This document shows, piece by piece, positions 6,224 through 12,974 of a stretch of 14,288 bases of DNA. The stretch spans positions 13,703 through 27,990 of the forward strand of contig DEEY01000016.1 of the NCBI GenBank assembly GCA_002350545.1. The letters run 5' to 3'. The stretch is from Candidatus Saccharibacteria bacterium UBA2866. GTDB taxonomy: Bacteria; Patescibacteriota; Saccharimonadia; Saccharimonadales; Saccharimonadaceae. Position numbers and translations under genes: made by a program. Each line of letters opens with the position of its first letter. Within the stretch, counting starts at the first letter, position 1. The notes under the pieces were generated by a model. It did not search any database. It was not told the DNA's origin and was given only the letters and a program-made list of their open reading frames with translations.

Positions 6224-6265
6224 AAGGTTTGGATTACTTCTGCTTTTTAGCAGGAGTAATTTTTA
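6224..6265 (+). ncRNA. Possible ~42-nt RNA defined by a promoter and a terminator
   Basis: The promoter at 6189-6217 would give a transcript ending at the hairpin 6233-6260 (ATTACT with AGTAAT, a T-G pair, CTGCT with AGCAG, loop TTTT) followed by TTTT (6261-6264). It is antisense to the 3' end of the small ORF at 6234-6305 and lies between recA and murB. It could be a regulatory RNA or only a barrier to stray transcription. No homology is claimed. Confidence 0.3.
6233..6264 (+). terminator. Plus-strand intrinsic terminator
   Basis: Stem 6233-6244 with 6249-6260, 12 pairs including one wobble, TTTT loop and a short T tract at 6260-6264. On the minus strand no T tract follows, so it should act only on plus-strand transcripts. 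The nearest plus-strand gene upstream ends at 4482. Confidence 0.6.
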
Positions 6266-6305
6266 GTTTAATCGTCATTTTTATATTGTCGATTTCAACC
6301 TCCAT
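6234..6305 (-). CDS. Possible 23-residue peptide upstream of recA
   Basis: A short ORF starts MEVEIDNIKMTIKLKITP and ends with a Lys-rich tail. GGAGGG (6314-6309) precedes the ATG, and a TGC-TATAAG extended -10 with a TTGCAA -35 lies about 60 nt upstream. It ends about 100 nt before recA, in the same direction, and could be a leader peptide or a small protein. The only support is the promoter and ribosome-binding site, so it may not be real. Confidence 0.35.
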   Translation of the reverse strand: MEVEIDNIKMTIKLKITPAKKQK

Positions 6306-6364
6306 AAACCCTCCTCTCTTCTTACCACGTTTATAAACTACACCAGCCCTATCTTCTGCGCACC

Positions 6365-6416
6365 CTTATAGCATAGCGATTCTCAAATTGCAACCCCCCA
6401 CTAAAAATGTTATAAT
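6365..6416. promoter_or_regulatory. Divergent promoters sharing one palindromic -35 box
   Basis: TTGCAA (6388-6393) is its own reverse complement. To the right, a 17-nt spacer leads to TGT-TATAAT (6411-6416), six bases before ATG of murB. To the left, also 17 nt, lies TGC-TATAAG (6370-6365, minus strand), pointing to the small ORF and recA. Both -10 boxes are of the extended type. The murB transcript would be leaderless. Confidence 0.6.
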
Positions 6417-6422
6417 AATCCT

Positions 6423-7559
6423 ATGCGAGTTAATGAAAATATCTTAATCTCTAGTTTAACCACCATGCGACTTGGTGGCCCCGCCCGTTATGTTTTAGAA
6501 GTTGAAACCCCAGCCGAAGTTGCCGACGCCTACGGCTTTGCCGCCCAATTCGGCTTACCAGTCTTCGTACTCGGATATGGTGCAAACACCTTAGGCCACG
6601 ACGACGGCTTCAACGGCGTCATCATCATCAATCGTATGAGAGGAATTGAAGTAGTGACGGGTGGTCGAAATACCTCTTCCGAGGACCGTAAGCTTGGGCG
6701 AGCGCCCTTGAGCGTGTCCGAGGAAGAGGTATTCGACCAGGACCCGTCACATACTACAATCAAGGTTATGGGTGGTGAATACTGGGACAACGTCGTTGAA
6801 TTCGCCTGCGAACGTGGTCTCACTGGCATTGAGGCTTTATCTAAAATCCCTGGTCTAGCATGTGCCGCTCCCGTCCAGAACATCGGCGCCTACGGCCAAC
6901 AAATCTCAGACACTTTAACTGAAGCCGAAGTTTACGATTCTTATACTGGTACTTACAAAACCTTATCTCACGATGATTTACAATTTTCTTATCGTCATAG
7001 CATCCTTAACACTTCCGAAAAAGGTCGCTACTTCATAATCTCCATCACTCTGGAATTGAAAAAAGGAGCCATGCAACCCCCATTTTACAACTCAATTGAA
7101 CGCTACATCAAAGAACACGATCTTGTAGAAATTACACCTAAAAGTATTCGTAACGTAGTTTCCATTCTCCGCGCCGACAAACTTCCTGACCCTATGGAAA
7201 AAGCCTCCTCCGGTTCTTTCTTCCACAATATTTATCTCACCGACGCTGAAGCTGAAATCGCCGAAGCAAAAAACTACCCTCTTCATCGTGGTCCCGACGG
7301 TAACAAATTAAATTCTGCCTGGTTAATCGAACAATGTGGCTTCAAGGGTAAACTCCTCCACGGCATTCGCGTCAGCGATAAAGCCCCCCTAGTTCTCATT
7401 AACGAATCAGCTAAATCTTTTGATGATCTAGCGCACGCTCGTGACGAAATCGCCAGCGCCGTCTATGATAAATTCGGCTATTGGCTAAAACAAGAGCCTG
7501 TTGAAATTATCAATCCACCAGTCAAGCCCGGCATGTTTGCAAACGGAGCCAAACAATGA
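6423..7559 (+). CDS. murB: UDP-N-acetylenolpyruvoylglucosamine reductase, interrupted in frame by a palindromic element
   Basis: MurB is a flavoenzyme that reduces enolpyruvyl-UDP-GlcNAc to UDP-MurNAc with NADPH, a cytosolic step of peptidoglycan synthesis. Visible motifs: 'TTMRLGGPARY' (13-23), 'LGYGANTLGHDDGFNGVII' (50-68, FAD binding), 'GIEALSKIPGLACAAPVQNI' (135-154), 'YRHS' with Arg191, 'SSGSFFHN' with the proton-donor Ser265, and 'LINES' with a C-terminal Glu328. At 378 aa it is longer than the usual ~340 for this type. The excess matches about 36 residues (76-111) encoded by the repeat at 6650-6755, between the strands 'GIEVV' and 'TTIKVMGGEYWD'. The start is six bases after TATAAT, with no Shine-Dalgarno site. 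It overlaps folD by four bases (ATGA). Confidence 0.95.
   Translation: MRVNENILISSLTTMRLGGPARYVLEVETPAEVADAYGFAAQFGLPVFVLGYGANTLGHDDGFNGVIIINRMRGIEVVTGGRNTSSEDRKLGRAPLSVSEEEVFDQDPSHTTIKVMGGEYWDNVVEFACERGLTGIEALSKIPGLACAAPVQNIGAYGQQISDTLTEAEVYDSYTGTYKTLSHDDLQFSYRHSILNTSEKGRYFIISITLELKKGAMQPPFYNSIERYIKEHDLVEITPKSIRNVVSILRADKLPDPMEKASSGSFFHNIYLTDAEAEIAEAKNYPLHRGPDGNKLNSAWLIEQCGFKGKLLHGIRVSDKAPLVLINESAKSFDDLAHARDEIASAVYDKFGYWLKQEPVEIINPPVKPGMFANGAKQ
6650..6755 (+). repeat. Palindromic element inside murB (copy 3)
   Basis: Left arm 6650-6680 and right arm 6722-6755 pair as four blocks: TACCTCTTCC/GGAAGAGGTA, GGTCGAA/TTCGACC, GTGACGGGT/ACCCGTCAC and AGTA/TACT, with short bulges (A6670, AGG 6739-6741, A6751). 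The core is only 41 nt, from GAGGAC (6681-6686) to GTGTCCGA (6714-6721), with an inner GGGC-GAGC-GCCC hairpin (6696-6707). This is the shortest core and the longest stem of the three copies. It is open in the murB frame ('EDRKLGRAPLSVSE'). Core plus either arm is a multiple of three (72 or 75 nt). Confidence 0.85.
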
Positions 7560-8329
7560 AATTATTAAATGGCCGAGAACTCGCGGGGTTTATTAAAGAG
7601 CGCCAAGCTCGCCAAGTCAGAGCTATGTCCAAAAAACCCAAACTCCTAATAATTCGTGATAGCGATAATCCTGTCATCATGAAGTACGTCAATCTCAAAA
7701 TTAAATACGGCGAAGATATCGGTATTATAGTCGAAGATTACTGCGCCAAAGATTCCACTGATATTGCTACAAAAATCAAATCCGCCAATCAAGATTCAGA
7801 AGTTTCCGGCATCATCATTCAGCTTCCAATACTTGATAAATCAAAAACCGATGAACTTTGCAACCTCATCGCCCCCGAAAAAGATGTCGATGGTTTAGGT
7901 GTAAATGCTAAGTTCGATTCTGCCACCGCAACTGCTATTAATTGGCTCCTCACTGGCTACGACATTAAGTTAAACCAGTCAAAAATCGCCATCGTTGGTC
8001 GCGGCAAACTTGTCGGTATGCCACTTTTCAAAATGTTTAAAGCTTCAAATTACGACGTTTCCCTCTTTCACCGTGGCGACGACTTAACTATGCTTAAAGA
8101 TTACGATATTATAATTACTGCCACAGGCGTACCAGAATTAATCAATAATACCATGGTCAAGCCCGGCGCCTGTATCGTCGACGCCGGCACCGCCTCAGAA
8201 GATGGTGTTTTAAAAGGTGACCTCGCCCCCGAAGTCCGAGACAGAAACGATCTTTCTGCTCTCACTCCCATCACCGGCGGCGTCGGCCCCCTCACCGTCA
8301 CCTGCCTCTTCGACCATGTGGTCCAATAA
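7556..8329 (+). CDS. folD: Bifunctional methylene-THF dehydrogenase / methenyl-THF cyclohydrolase
   Basis: FolD interconverts 5,10-methylene-, methenyl- and 10-formyl-tetrahydrofolate in the cytosol, supplying one-carbon units. Motifs: 'YVNLKIKYGEDIGI' (44-57) with the likely catalytic Lys48, 'GIIIQLPI' (85-92), 'PEKDVDGLG' (107-115), the nucleotide-binding 'GRGKLVGMP' (148-156) and 'TPITGGVGPLT' (237-247). At 257 aa it is shorter than the usual 280-300, mainly at the N-terminus. In the family the two signatures read GRSxxVGxP and PGGVGP; here they read GRGKLVGMP (Gly for Ser) and TGGVGP (Thr for Pro). The start overlaps the murB stop (ATGA), so the pair is one operon. No terminator is evident in the 50 nt before the convergent gene end at 8380. 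Confidence 0.95.
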   Translation: MKLLNGRELAGFIKERQARQVRAMSKKPKLLIIRDSDNPVIMKYVNLKIKYGEDIGIIVEDYCAKDSTDIATKIKSANQDSEVSGIIIQLPILDKSKTDELCNLIAPEKDVDGLGVNAKFDSATATAINWLLTGYDIKLNQSKIAIVGRGKLVGMPLFKMFKASNYDVSLFHRGDDLTMLKDYDIIITATGVPELINNTMVKPGACIVDAGTASEDGVLKGDLAPEVRDRNDLSALTPITGGVGPLTVTCLFDHVVQ

Positions 8330-8379
8330 TCGCAACAATCCCGTCGCTCAATTTGTAATCTTGAGGCAGAAAAACAAAT

Positions 8380-10911
8380 CTACCCTACACGGACCTGAAG
8401 GTAATCGGCTGGGTCGGGCGTATAACCCTCAGCAACCTTACTTACTTCGGCATAACGCCCAGCTTTCATGTCAGGATTATTCTGAATAGCCATATAGGCT
8501 TGACGTCGCACAGCGTGTACTGCAGCTTCAGCATCTTTACCTTCCGCTATCGCCTGTTGTTTAACGCTTTCTACCCAATTGCTACCAGGCCCAAACGTCT
8601 GACTCAACTCACTATCATCCATGGTGGCTATTGTATTTGCCTTAACGCCCATCGCAAGCTTGCCAGAACTCACACTTTCAGAATTGCCCACAACTCCGTC
8701 CTGTGCAGCCTTTGCTGTCTCGAACATACTACGAGCATTATTCTTATAATCTACGGCATGGTTTGCCATTATGTTGTTCCCAAATGCAGCTGCCGCAGAC
8801 TTCGAAACACCGTTACCGTCTGGACCAATTGCGGTATTCCAAGCATATTTCACCGCATCTCTACCGCTATCGCCTTTGGCCGACAGCGCATTTGTGATTT
8901 CTCGAATATTCGAGTGATTATTCTCTCTTAACGCCTTAATAAGGGCAGCAGTCAAACCGTTCTCATCAATAGTTACCTTGCCATCTTCTTTTTTCATTCC
9001 AATATTATTTATCATTCCACTTGCCACCAACTGTTCTTTTGCCATTTTATCTAGAGTTGGATCCATAAAACCAGATTCATCAGCAGCAGACAACGAGCCT
9101 TGCTCATCTACCATCCTTCTATATTGATGAGCATATCTTCTTCGGCTACCAGCACCTCCAGCAAAAAGGTTCGTCAAACCCCTCCCAACACCTTTAGTCG
9201 TACCATAAGTTATATTCCCATCTTTGTCTCTAGTTTTAGTAATGCCTCCTAAAATTCTTGCCTTTCGCATATCTGAAGCAGATTGCAAGTTTCTATACGC
9301 ACCAGAGCCACGAATTGCCCCAGTAGCACCAGAGCCCAAGCTCCTCCCCAAACCAGTAATCTTTGCTCCCAAATTCCCCATAGCAGCAAATGCATCCTGT
9401 AGTACTTTAGGGATAAAGAGTATCGGCACAATCCCCGTAATCATCGCCGTAAATACCCAAATGAAATCAGTTTCATTACCATTAAGACCAACGGCTATAA
9501 GCAACTTCGATATATAATCACCAGCCCCTACTAATAGCCCACAAATCGGATATACAAATAACAGGCCTTCAAATAACTTCCAACATTTATCAAAATATTT
9601 TTTAGTATTAGGCAGAGTATATAACACCACTGCGATAGGAGAAATCACAACTAGCACGATTATCGCCGCCTGTCGCACCGATAATAGAATAAATAAAAAG
9701 AATATTGAAATTAATATTCCTATTGCCGACACAAATACAGACAATAGTATAGCCGGAGATGCAAAAATTGCTGCCGCAGACCCAACAATTGCCCCCAAAA
9801 GTCCCACACTCGCCAACCCAGTAGTTATGGCTTCCTGGCTTATCGTCCCACTAGCCTCACTAGTTTTAATTACCACCTCATTTGAAATATCCGTTGTCAA
9901 CGCTTCTCCCATCCCATTAAACATTGCCTGAAAACTATTACCCAAAATGTTTGAAACATCTACGAGCATCAAACAAATAAAATACGACAAATTAATTAAT
10001 ACTGCTGCCATAATTAATTTTGGCAATACTCTTTTAATTCCATAATTATCGATTCCCACACCAGTTAATTGTGAGAAAATCACCACAAGAAGCAATATCA
10101 CGAATACCACATTAGCGATATCTCGGAAAATCCCCCATGCCTGTTTTACTGCATCATTTCCTCCAGTAAAAAGTTGCGGCTCTATCTGTAGGCTTGGCTC
10201 TATATACTCATCATATATACTTTCCGAGGAATTACCGATCCACTCCAAAATCGGACACACTACCCATCCTAAAGCCTTACTCCCTCCAGTTCTACATTTA
10301 TCAAGATTATTGGACGGCTTCCCATCTACAGCATCCTGTTCCATTTGTTTATCTTCTTTTTTTGCTTCTTCTTCAAGATCTTGAGTTGTTTTATTATCTT
10401 CTAGCGAAGCTTTCTTCGCGTCTTTATTATTGTTATATGTAGCTGGAGCAGCATCAGTTACAGCCTGAGCCAAAGCCTCAAAAGTATCAAATTTATTCGC
10501 GTCAAAAGACGTCTCAATCTCTTTAGAACCACCACACCATACACCATTAGCAGGACAAGTATACAAATGCACAAATGTAGAACCTATCGTTAATTTTGGG
10601 TGGTTCATCTTACTATAACCATCAGGAACACTCTTTTTCGTTAAGCTACCAGTTATCTTCCCATTCTTATCGACATTGGCGCATACCTGTTCAGTAGAAT
10701 ATTTCCTAGCTTTAGTAATAGCAGCTGTCGTACCAGTCACTGGGTTATTATGTTTTTCGTACAACGTATATTGCACAGCAAAGCATTGCGTCTTTCCATC
10801 TTTACTCGTCTTAAAATAGGCATTGGCCTCATTTTGACTAAATAAACCACTCACAAAAACAACTAGCAAGGCCAATAATACACCCTTCATTGTTATTTTT
10901 TTATTTTTCAT
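8380..10911 (-). CDS. VirB6/TrbL-like type IV secretion channel protein, 843 aa
   Basis: The N-terminus is a signal peptide (KK-rich, then a hydrophobic stretch, ending at ANA before 'YFKTSKDG'). A Cys-containing outer domain of about 220 residues follows (Cys near 43, 77, 119, 126, 206, 219). Next come six or seven hydrophobic helices between about 265 and 505, including 'WGIFRDIANVVFVILLLVV' and 'LPKLIMAAVLINLSYFICLM'. The last ~335 residues are hydrophilic and rich in Gly, Ala and Asn. This layout and the 'FSQLTGVGIDNYGIKR' stretch match CPR proteins annotated as VirB6/TrbL, the inner-membrane channel part of T4SS or competence-pilus-like machines. I chose ATG 10911 because GAGG lies seven bases upstream; ATG 10926 has no site. 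The start lies within the end of the 10901-11797 gene, so the two are coupled. Confidence 0.8.
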   Translation of the reverse strand: MKNKKITMKGVLLALLVVFVSGLFSQNEANAYFKTSKDGKTQCFAVQYTLYEKHNNPVTGTTAAITKARKYSTEQVCANVDKNGKITGSLTKKSVPDGYSKMNHPKLTIGSTFVHLYTCPANGVWCGGSKEIETSFDANKFDTFEALAQAVTDAAPATYNNNKDAKKASLEDNKTTQDLEEEAKKEDKQMEQDAVDGKPSNNLDKCRTGGSKALGWVVCPILEWIGNSSESIYDEYIEPSLQIEPQLFTGGNDAVKQAWGIFRDIANVVFVILLLVVIFSQLTGVGIDNYGIKRVLPKLIMAAVLINLSYFICLMLVDVSNILGNSFQAMFNGMGEALTTDISNEVVIKTSEASGTISQEAITTGLASVGLLGAIVGSAAAIFASPAILLSVFVSAIGILISIFFLFILLSVRQAAIIVLVVISPIAVVLYTLPNTKKYFDKCWKLFEGLLFVYPICGLLVGAGDYISKLLIAVGLNGNETDFIWVFTAMITGIVPILFIPKVLQDAFAAMGNLGAKITGLGRSLGSGATGAIRGSGAYRNLQSASDMRKARILGGITKTRDKDGNITYGTTKGVGRGLTNLFAGGAGSRRRYAHQYRRMVDEQGSLSAADESGFMDPTLDKMAKEQLVASGMINNIGMKKEDGKVTIDENGLTAALIKALRENNHSNIREITNALSAKGDSGRDAVKYAWNTAIGPDGNGVSKSAAAAFGNNIMANHAVDYKNNARSMFETAKAAQDGVVGNSESVSSGKLAMGVKANTIATMDDSELSQTFGPGSNWVESVKQQAIAEGKDAEAAVHAVRRQAYMAIQNNPDMKAGRYAEVSKVAEGYTPDPADYLQVRVG

Positions 10912-11797
10912 CTTTAACCTCGCCATTTATCAATCCACTAATATTCCAGCAATTTTTAAGCACATTGTGATCTGCATTTAAAACCATATCATTCGCTTCA
11001 TCAGAAGCTTCCACGATTTGCGATTCTAAAATCTCATTACCATAATCAGCACAAGTTACACCTTCCCCCGCATTTAAACAACCCGAACTTTTGGCCTCTT
11101 CCAAATACTCTGCATACAATTGATAATAATTTATCTCTGCCTCAGCGTATTGTTTGATATTGTCATAACTCGATTTTGTTAAACTATTATATTTACTAGC
11201 AATCCAAGCCTTAACAGTATCTAAATCGTTATTCATCACTTCACTGGCCAATTCTTCTTCGTTGATATACTCTTTATTGAAAGTTAATCTAACTAGTTCA
11301 AAATCTGCTCGGTAATTATTTATCACTGTCACTAAATCATTATTTGTATTGCCACTCATTAATGACTCAAAATTTGTTAATAATTCGTTTGCGGTTTTAA
11401 AATAATTTGTCACTCCTTTTGCATCTTCACTTCGTATTTCGTCAAGTTTATAAATGTTACTTTCATCATATTCTCCTTCTAAAGCCTTATCCGAATCCTC
11501 ACCGTATAATAAATAGTTAGCGTACTTATTAAATGCTAGCTTAGTGGCATCACTTACATTTACACTCCCGCTACCCCTAGGTATCAAAAACATTACTATA
11601 AAAAGCCCACCAATTATCAAAACTGCTAGAATTAATGCAATTATTACGCCTTTATGCGACTTTTTCTCTGGCGCTAATACAATGTCGCCAGTACTAGGCC
11701 CAACCGGCTCTTGCATACCACCTGCCCCAAAAACCGGCTGCTGTGGTTGCCCACCTGAGCCCGCACCAAAAGCAGGATTATTGTATGACGGATTCAT
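10901..11797 (-). CDS. Membrane protein with Pro/Gly/Gln-rich N-terminus, 298 aa
   Basis: I do not recognise a named family. Residues 1-47 are Pro/Gly/Gln-rich and presumably cytoplasmic ('NNPAFGAGSGGQPQQPVFGA'). One membrane helix spans about 50-72 ('VIIALILAVLIIGGLFIVMF'), and about 225 mostly helical residues lie outside, with three Cys near the C-terminus ('SSGCLNAGEGVTCADYG' and 'NCWNIS'). This architecture is common in Saccharibacteria-type genomes. It is the first gene of a two-gene operon, overlapping the VirB6-like gene by 11 nt, so it is probably an accessory part of that secretion system. It has its own promoter after a terminator. No Shine-Dalgarno site is seen, and the -10 region sits right at the start codon. 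Confidence 0.85.
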   Translation of the reverse strand: MNPSYNNPAFGAGSGGQPQQPVFGAGGMQEPVGPSTGDIVLAPEKKSHKGVIIALILAVLIIGGLFIVMFLIPRGSGSVNVSDATKLAFNKYANYLLYGEDSDKALEGEYDESNIYKLDEIRSEDAKGVTNYFKTANELLTNFESLMSGNTNNDLVTVINNYRADFELVRLTFNKEYINEEELASEVMNNDLDTVKAWIASKYNSLTKSSYDNIKQYAEAEINYYQLYAEYLEEAKSSGCLNAGEGVTCADYGNEILESQIVEASDEANDMVLNADHNVLKNCWNISGLINGEVKDEK

Positions 11798-11801
11798 ATA
11801 T

Positions 11802-11837
11802 ACTATATATTATACATAAGCATTTAAAATTACGCAA
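11802..11837 (-). promoter_or_regulatory. Promoter of the 11797 gene, near-leaderless
   Basis: On the minus strand TTGCGT (11837-11832), 17-nt spacer, TATAAT (11814-11809). A second possible -10, TATAGT (11807-11802), lies four bases before the ATG. Either way the leader would be five bases or less. Confidence 0.5.
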
Positions 11838-11838
11838 G

Positions 11839-11865
11839 AAAAAACGCCGATAAACTCGGCGTTTT
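11839..11865 (-). terminator. Terminator of the 11883-12770 gene
   Basis: Perfect 10-bp stem AAAACGCCGA (11841-11850) with TCGGCGTTTT (11856-11865), 5-nt loop. On the minus strand it is followed by a T run (complement of the A run 11839-11844). It separates this gene from the T4SS operon. Confidence 0.85.
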
Positions 11866-11882
11866 CAGACAAATAAGCAGAA

Positions 11883-12770
11883 TTATTCAATAGTCATCAG
11901 GCCTCCTCCTCCATGTCCTCCTGTCATATATGTCCCTACCGGAATTTCTGACAAATCATACTCGGCATAACCCTTACCAGTCAGAGAGCCTTCTATCCTA
12001 TAAAAATGCACCTTTTTATCCGTTACAAATACCCGGCACAATGCATCCTGAGAAGGACTTACGTCAGATGTTGTTCCAATAGACCAACTCGCATAATAAC
12101 TTTCATATGGTGTCAAATTATAAGGATCATCTACGACAGCTTCATTCTCTGAATCAGCTACAGCAAATTTTATTTCATTGCTGCCTTCTCCATATTCTGA
12201 TCTATAACCATCTTCGTCATAAGAAATTATACGATTCCCCGTAAAATAAGTAGGTATTGACCAGCCGTAGGAATCAACTTTCCATAAATTTAAAACTGGA
12301 ACCTTTTGCTCAGAATAAGCAACAATAGAGTCACCAGATTTTATAATCGGCGTCGGAACAAAAGGAAGCGCTAAAAGTGCATTTTCGCCCGAATCCATAT
12401 CAATACGATCATAAAGATGGCCTCTTCCGCTTAAATCATATTCAGTTATATTTTTATCGTTAAGACTATAAATTTTATCGTCTCTCAGTAAATAAAAACC
12501 ACTATCATAAATCTTATCTTCCTCTAATAATTTCCAATTCCAAGCATGGTCATCCTCATCATATTCAAGATTTTCATAATCATATCGATCAACAGACCCA
12601 TCTTCATCTGAAACAGTTCCTTCCTCCGTATTATCTTCTTCTTCCATATAATCAGATTCAGAATTTTCATCGATAGTTACAGTCACCCCCTGGCTATCCT
12701 TCCATGCCACTACAAATGCAAAAACCAAAACTATAGCCACAGCTACAATATATTTTACATATTTTTTCAT
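11883..12770 (-). CDS. Acidic membrane-anchored extracellular protein, 295 aa
   Basis: Family not recognised. It begins MKKYVKYIVAVAIVLVFAFV, a signal anchor. A very acidic linker follows (about residues 31-75, rich in Asp/Glu), then beta-rich sequence with repeated 'DDKIYSL', 'GDSIVAYS' and 'TDKKVHFYRI' patterns reminiscent of beta-propeller or sensor-like folds. It ends in a Gly-rich tail, 'GGHGGGGLMTIE'. ATG 12770 is chosen because GGAGGT (12784-12779) lies eight bases upstream; an upstream ATG at 12791 lies before that site. It has its own promoter and terminator, so it is monocistronic. The location is inferred to be the outer face of the cell. Confidence 0.8.
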   Translation of the reverse strand: MKKYVKYIVAVAIVLVFAFVVAWKDSQGVTVTIDENSESDYMEEEDNTEEGTVSDEDGSVDRYDYENLEYDEDDHAWNWKLLEEDKIYDSGFYLLRDDKIYSLNDKNITEYDLSGRGHLYDRIDMDSGENALLALPFVPTPIIKSGDSIVAYSEQKVPVLNLWKVDSYGWSIPTYFTGNRIISYDEDGYRSEYGEGSNEIKFAVADSENEAVVDDPYNLTPYESYYASWSIGTTSDVSPSQDALCRVFVTDKKVHFYRIEGSLTGKGYAEYDLSEIPVGTYMTGGHGGGGLMTIE

Positions 12771-12863
12771 ATTGCCACACCTCCAATACAAAAACCCAAC
12801 CTAAAAACAAATAATTCTGCCTATTTTTTAAGTTACTAGGTCCCTTAAAACCATCTAACTCAT

Positions 12864-12892
12864 ATTATACCATAATCTGCACCATACCACAA
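12864..12892 (-). promoter_or_regulatory. Promoter of the 11883-12770 gene
   Basis: On the minus strand TTGTGG (12892-12887), 17-nt spacer, TGG-TATAAT (12869-12864). The leader is about 87 nt and ends in GGAGGT (12784-12779). Unlike several neighbours this is a leadered gene with a strong ribosome-binding site. Confidence 0.6.
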
Positions 12893-12906
12893 ATAAAAAA
12901 CAACCA

Positions 12907-12942
12907 CAAAAAAACAAGCTGAGTCACATAGGACCCAGCTTG
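12907..12942 (-). terminator. Terminator of the surface-protein gene
   Basis: CAAGCTG (12915-12921) pairs with CAGCTTG (12936-12942) and GTC (12923-12925) with GAC (12932-12934), one mismatch, 6-nt loop. Seven T's follow on the minus strand (complement of 12908-12914). Confidence 0.85.
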
Positions 12943-12974
12943 CTTTCCTAAGTTCCCGCCCGTGAAGCGGTCTC

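Noticed and set aside
3412..6757. Palindromic elements as translational bypass or spliced introns
   Set aside because: All three are in frame and stop-free, so plain translation is the simpler reading; left as something RNA and protein data could reopen.
3132..7559. UGA recoded as glycine, as in some CPR phyla
   Set aside because: UGA ends two genes at tight ATGA overlaps and no gene needs UGA read as sense.
10222..10256. TCCGAGGA and TCGGACAC motifs like the element ends inside the VirB6-like gene
   Set aside because: No inverted arms or hairpin around them and the encoded 'GWVVCPILEWIG' looks native to the family; probably chance.
12771..12791. Longer start for the acidic membrane protein
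   Set aside because: The GGAGGT ribosome-binding site lies between that ATG and the ATG at 12770, and the shorter form has a standard signal anchor.
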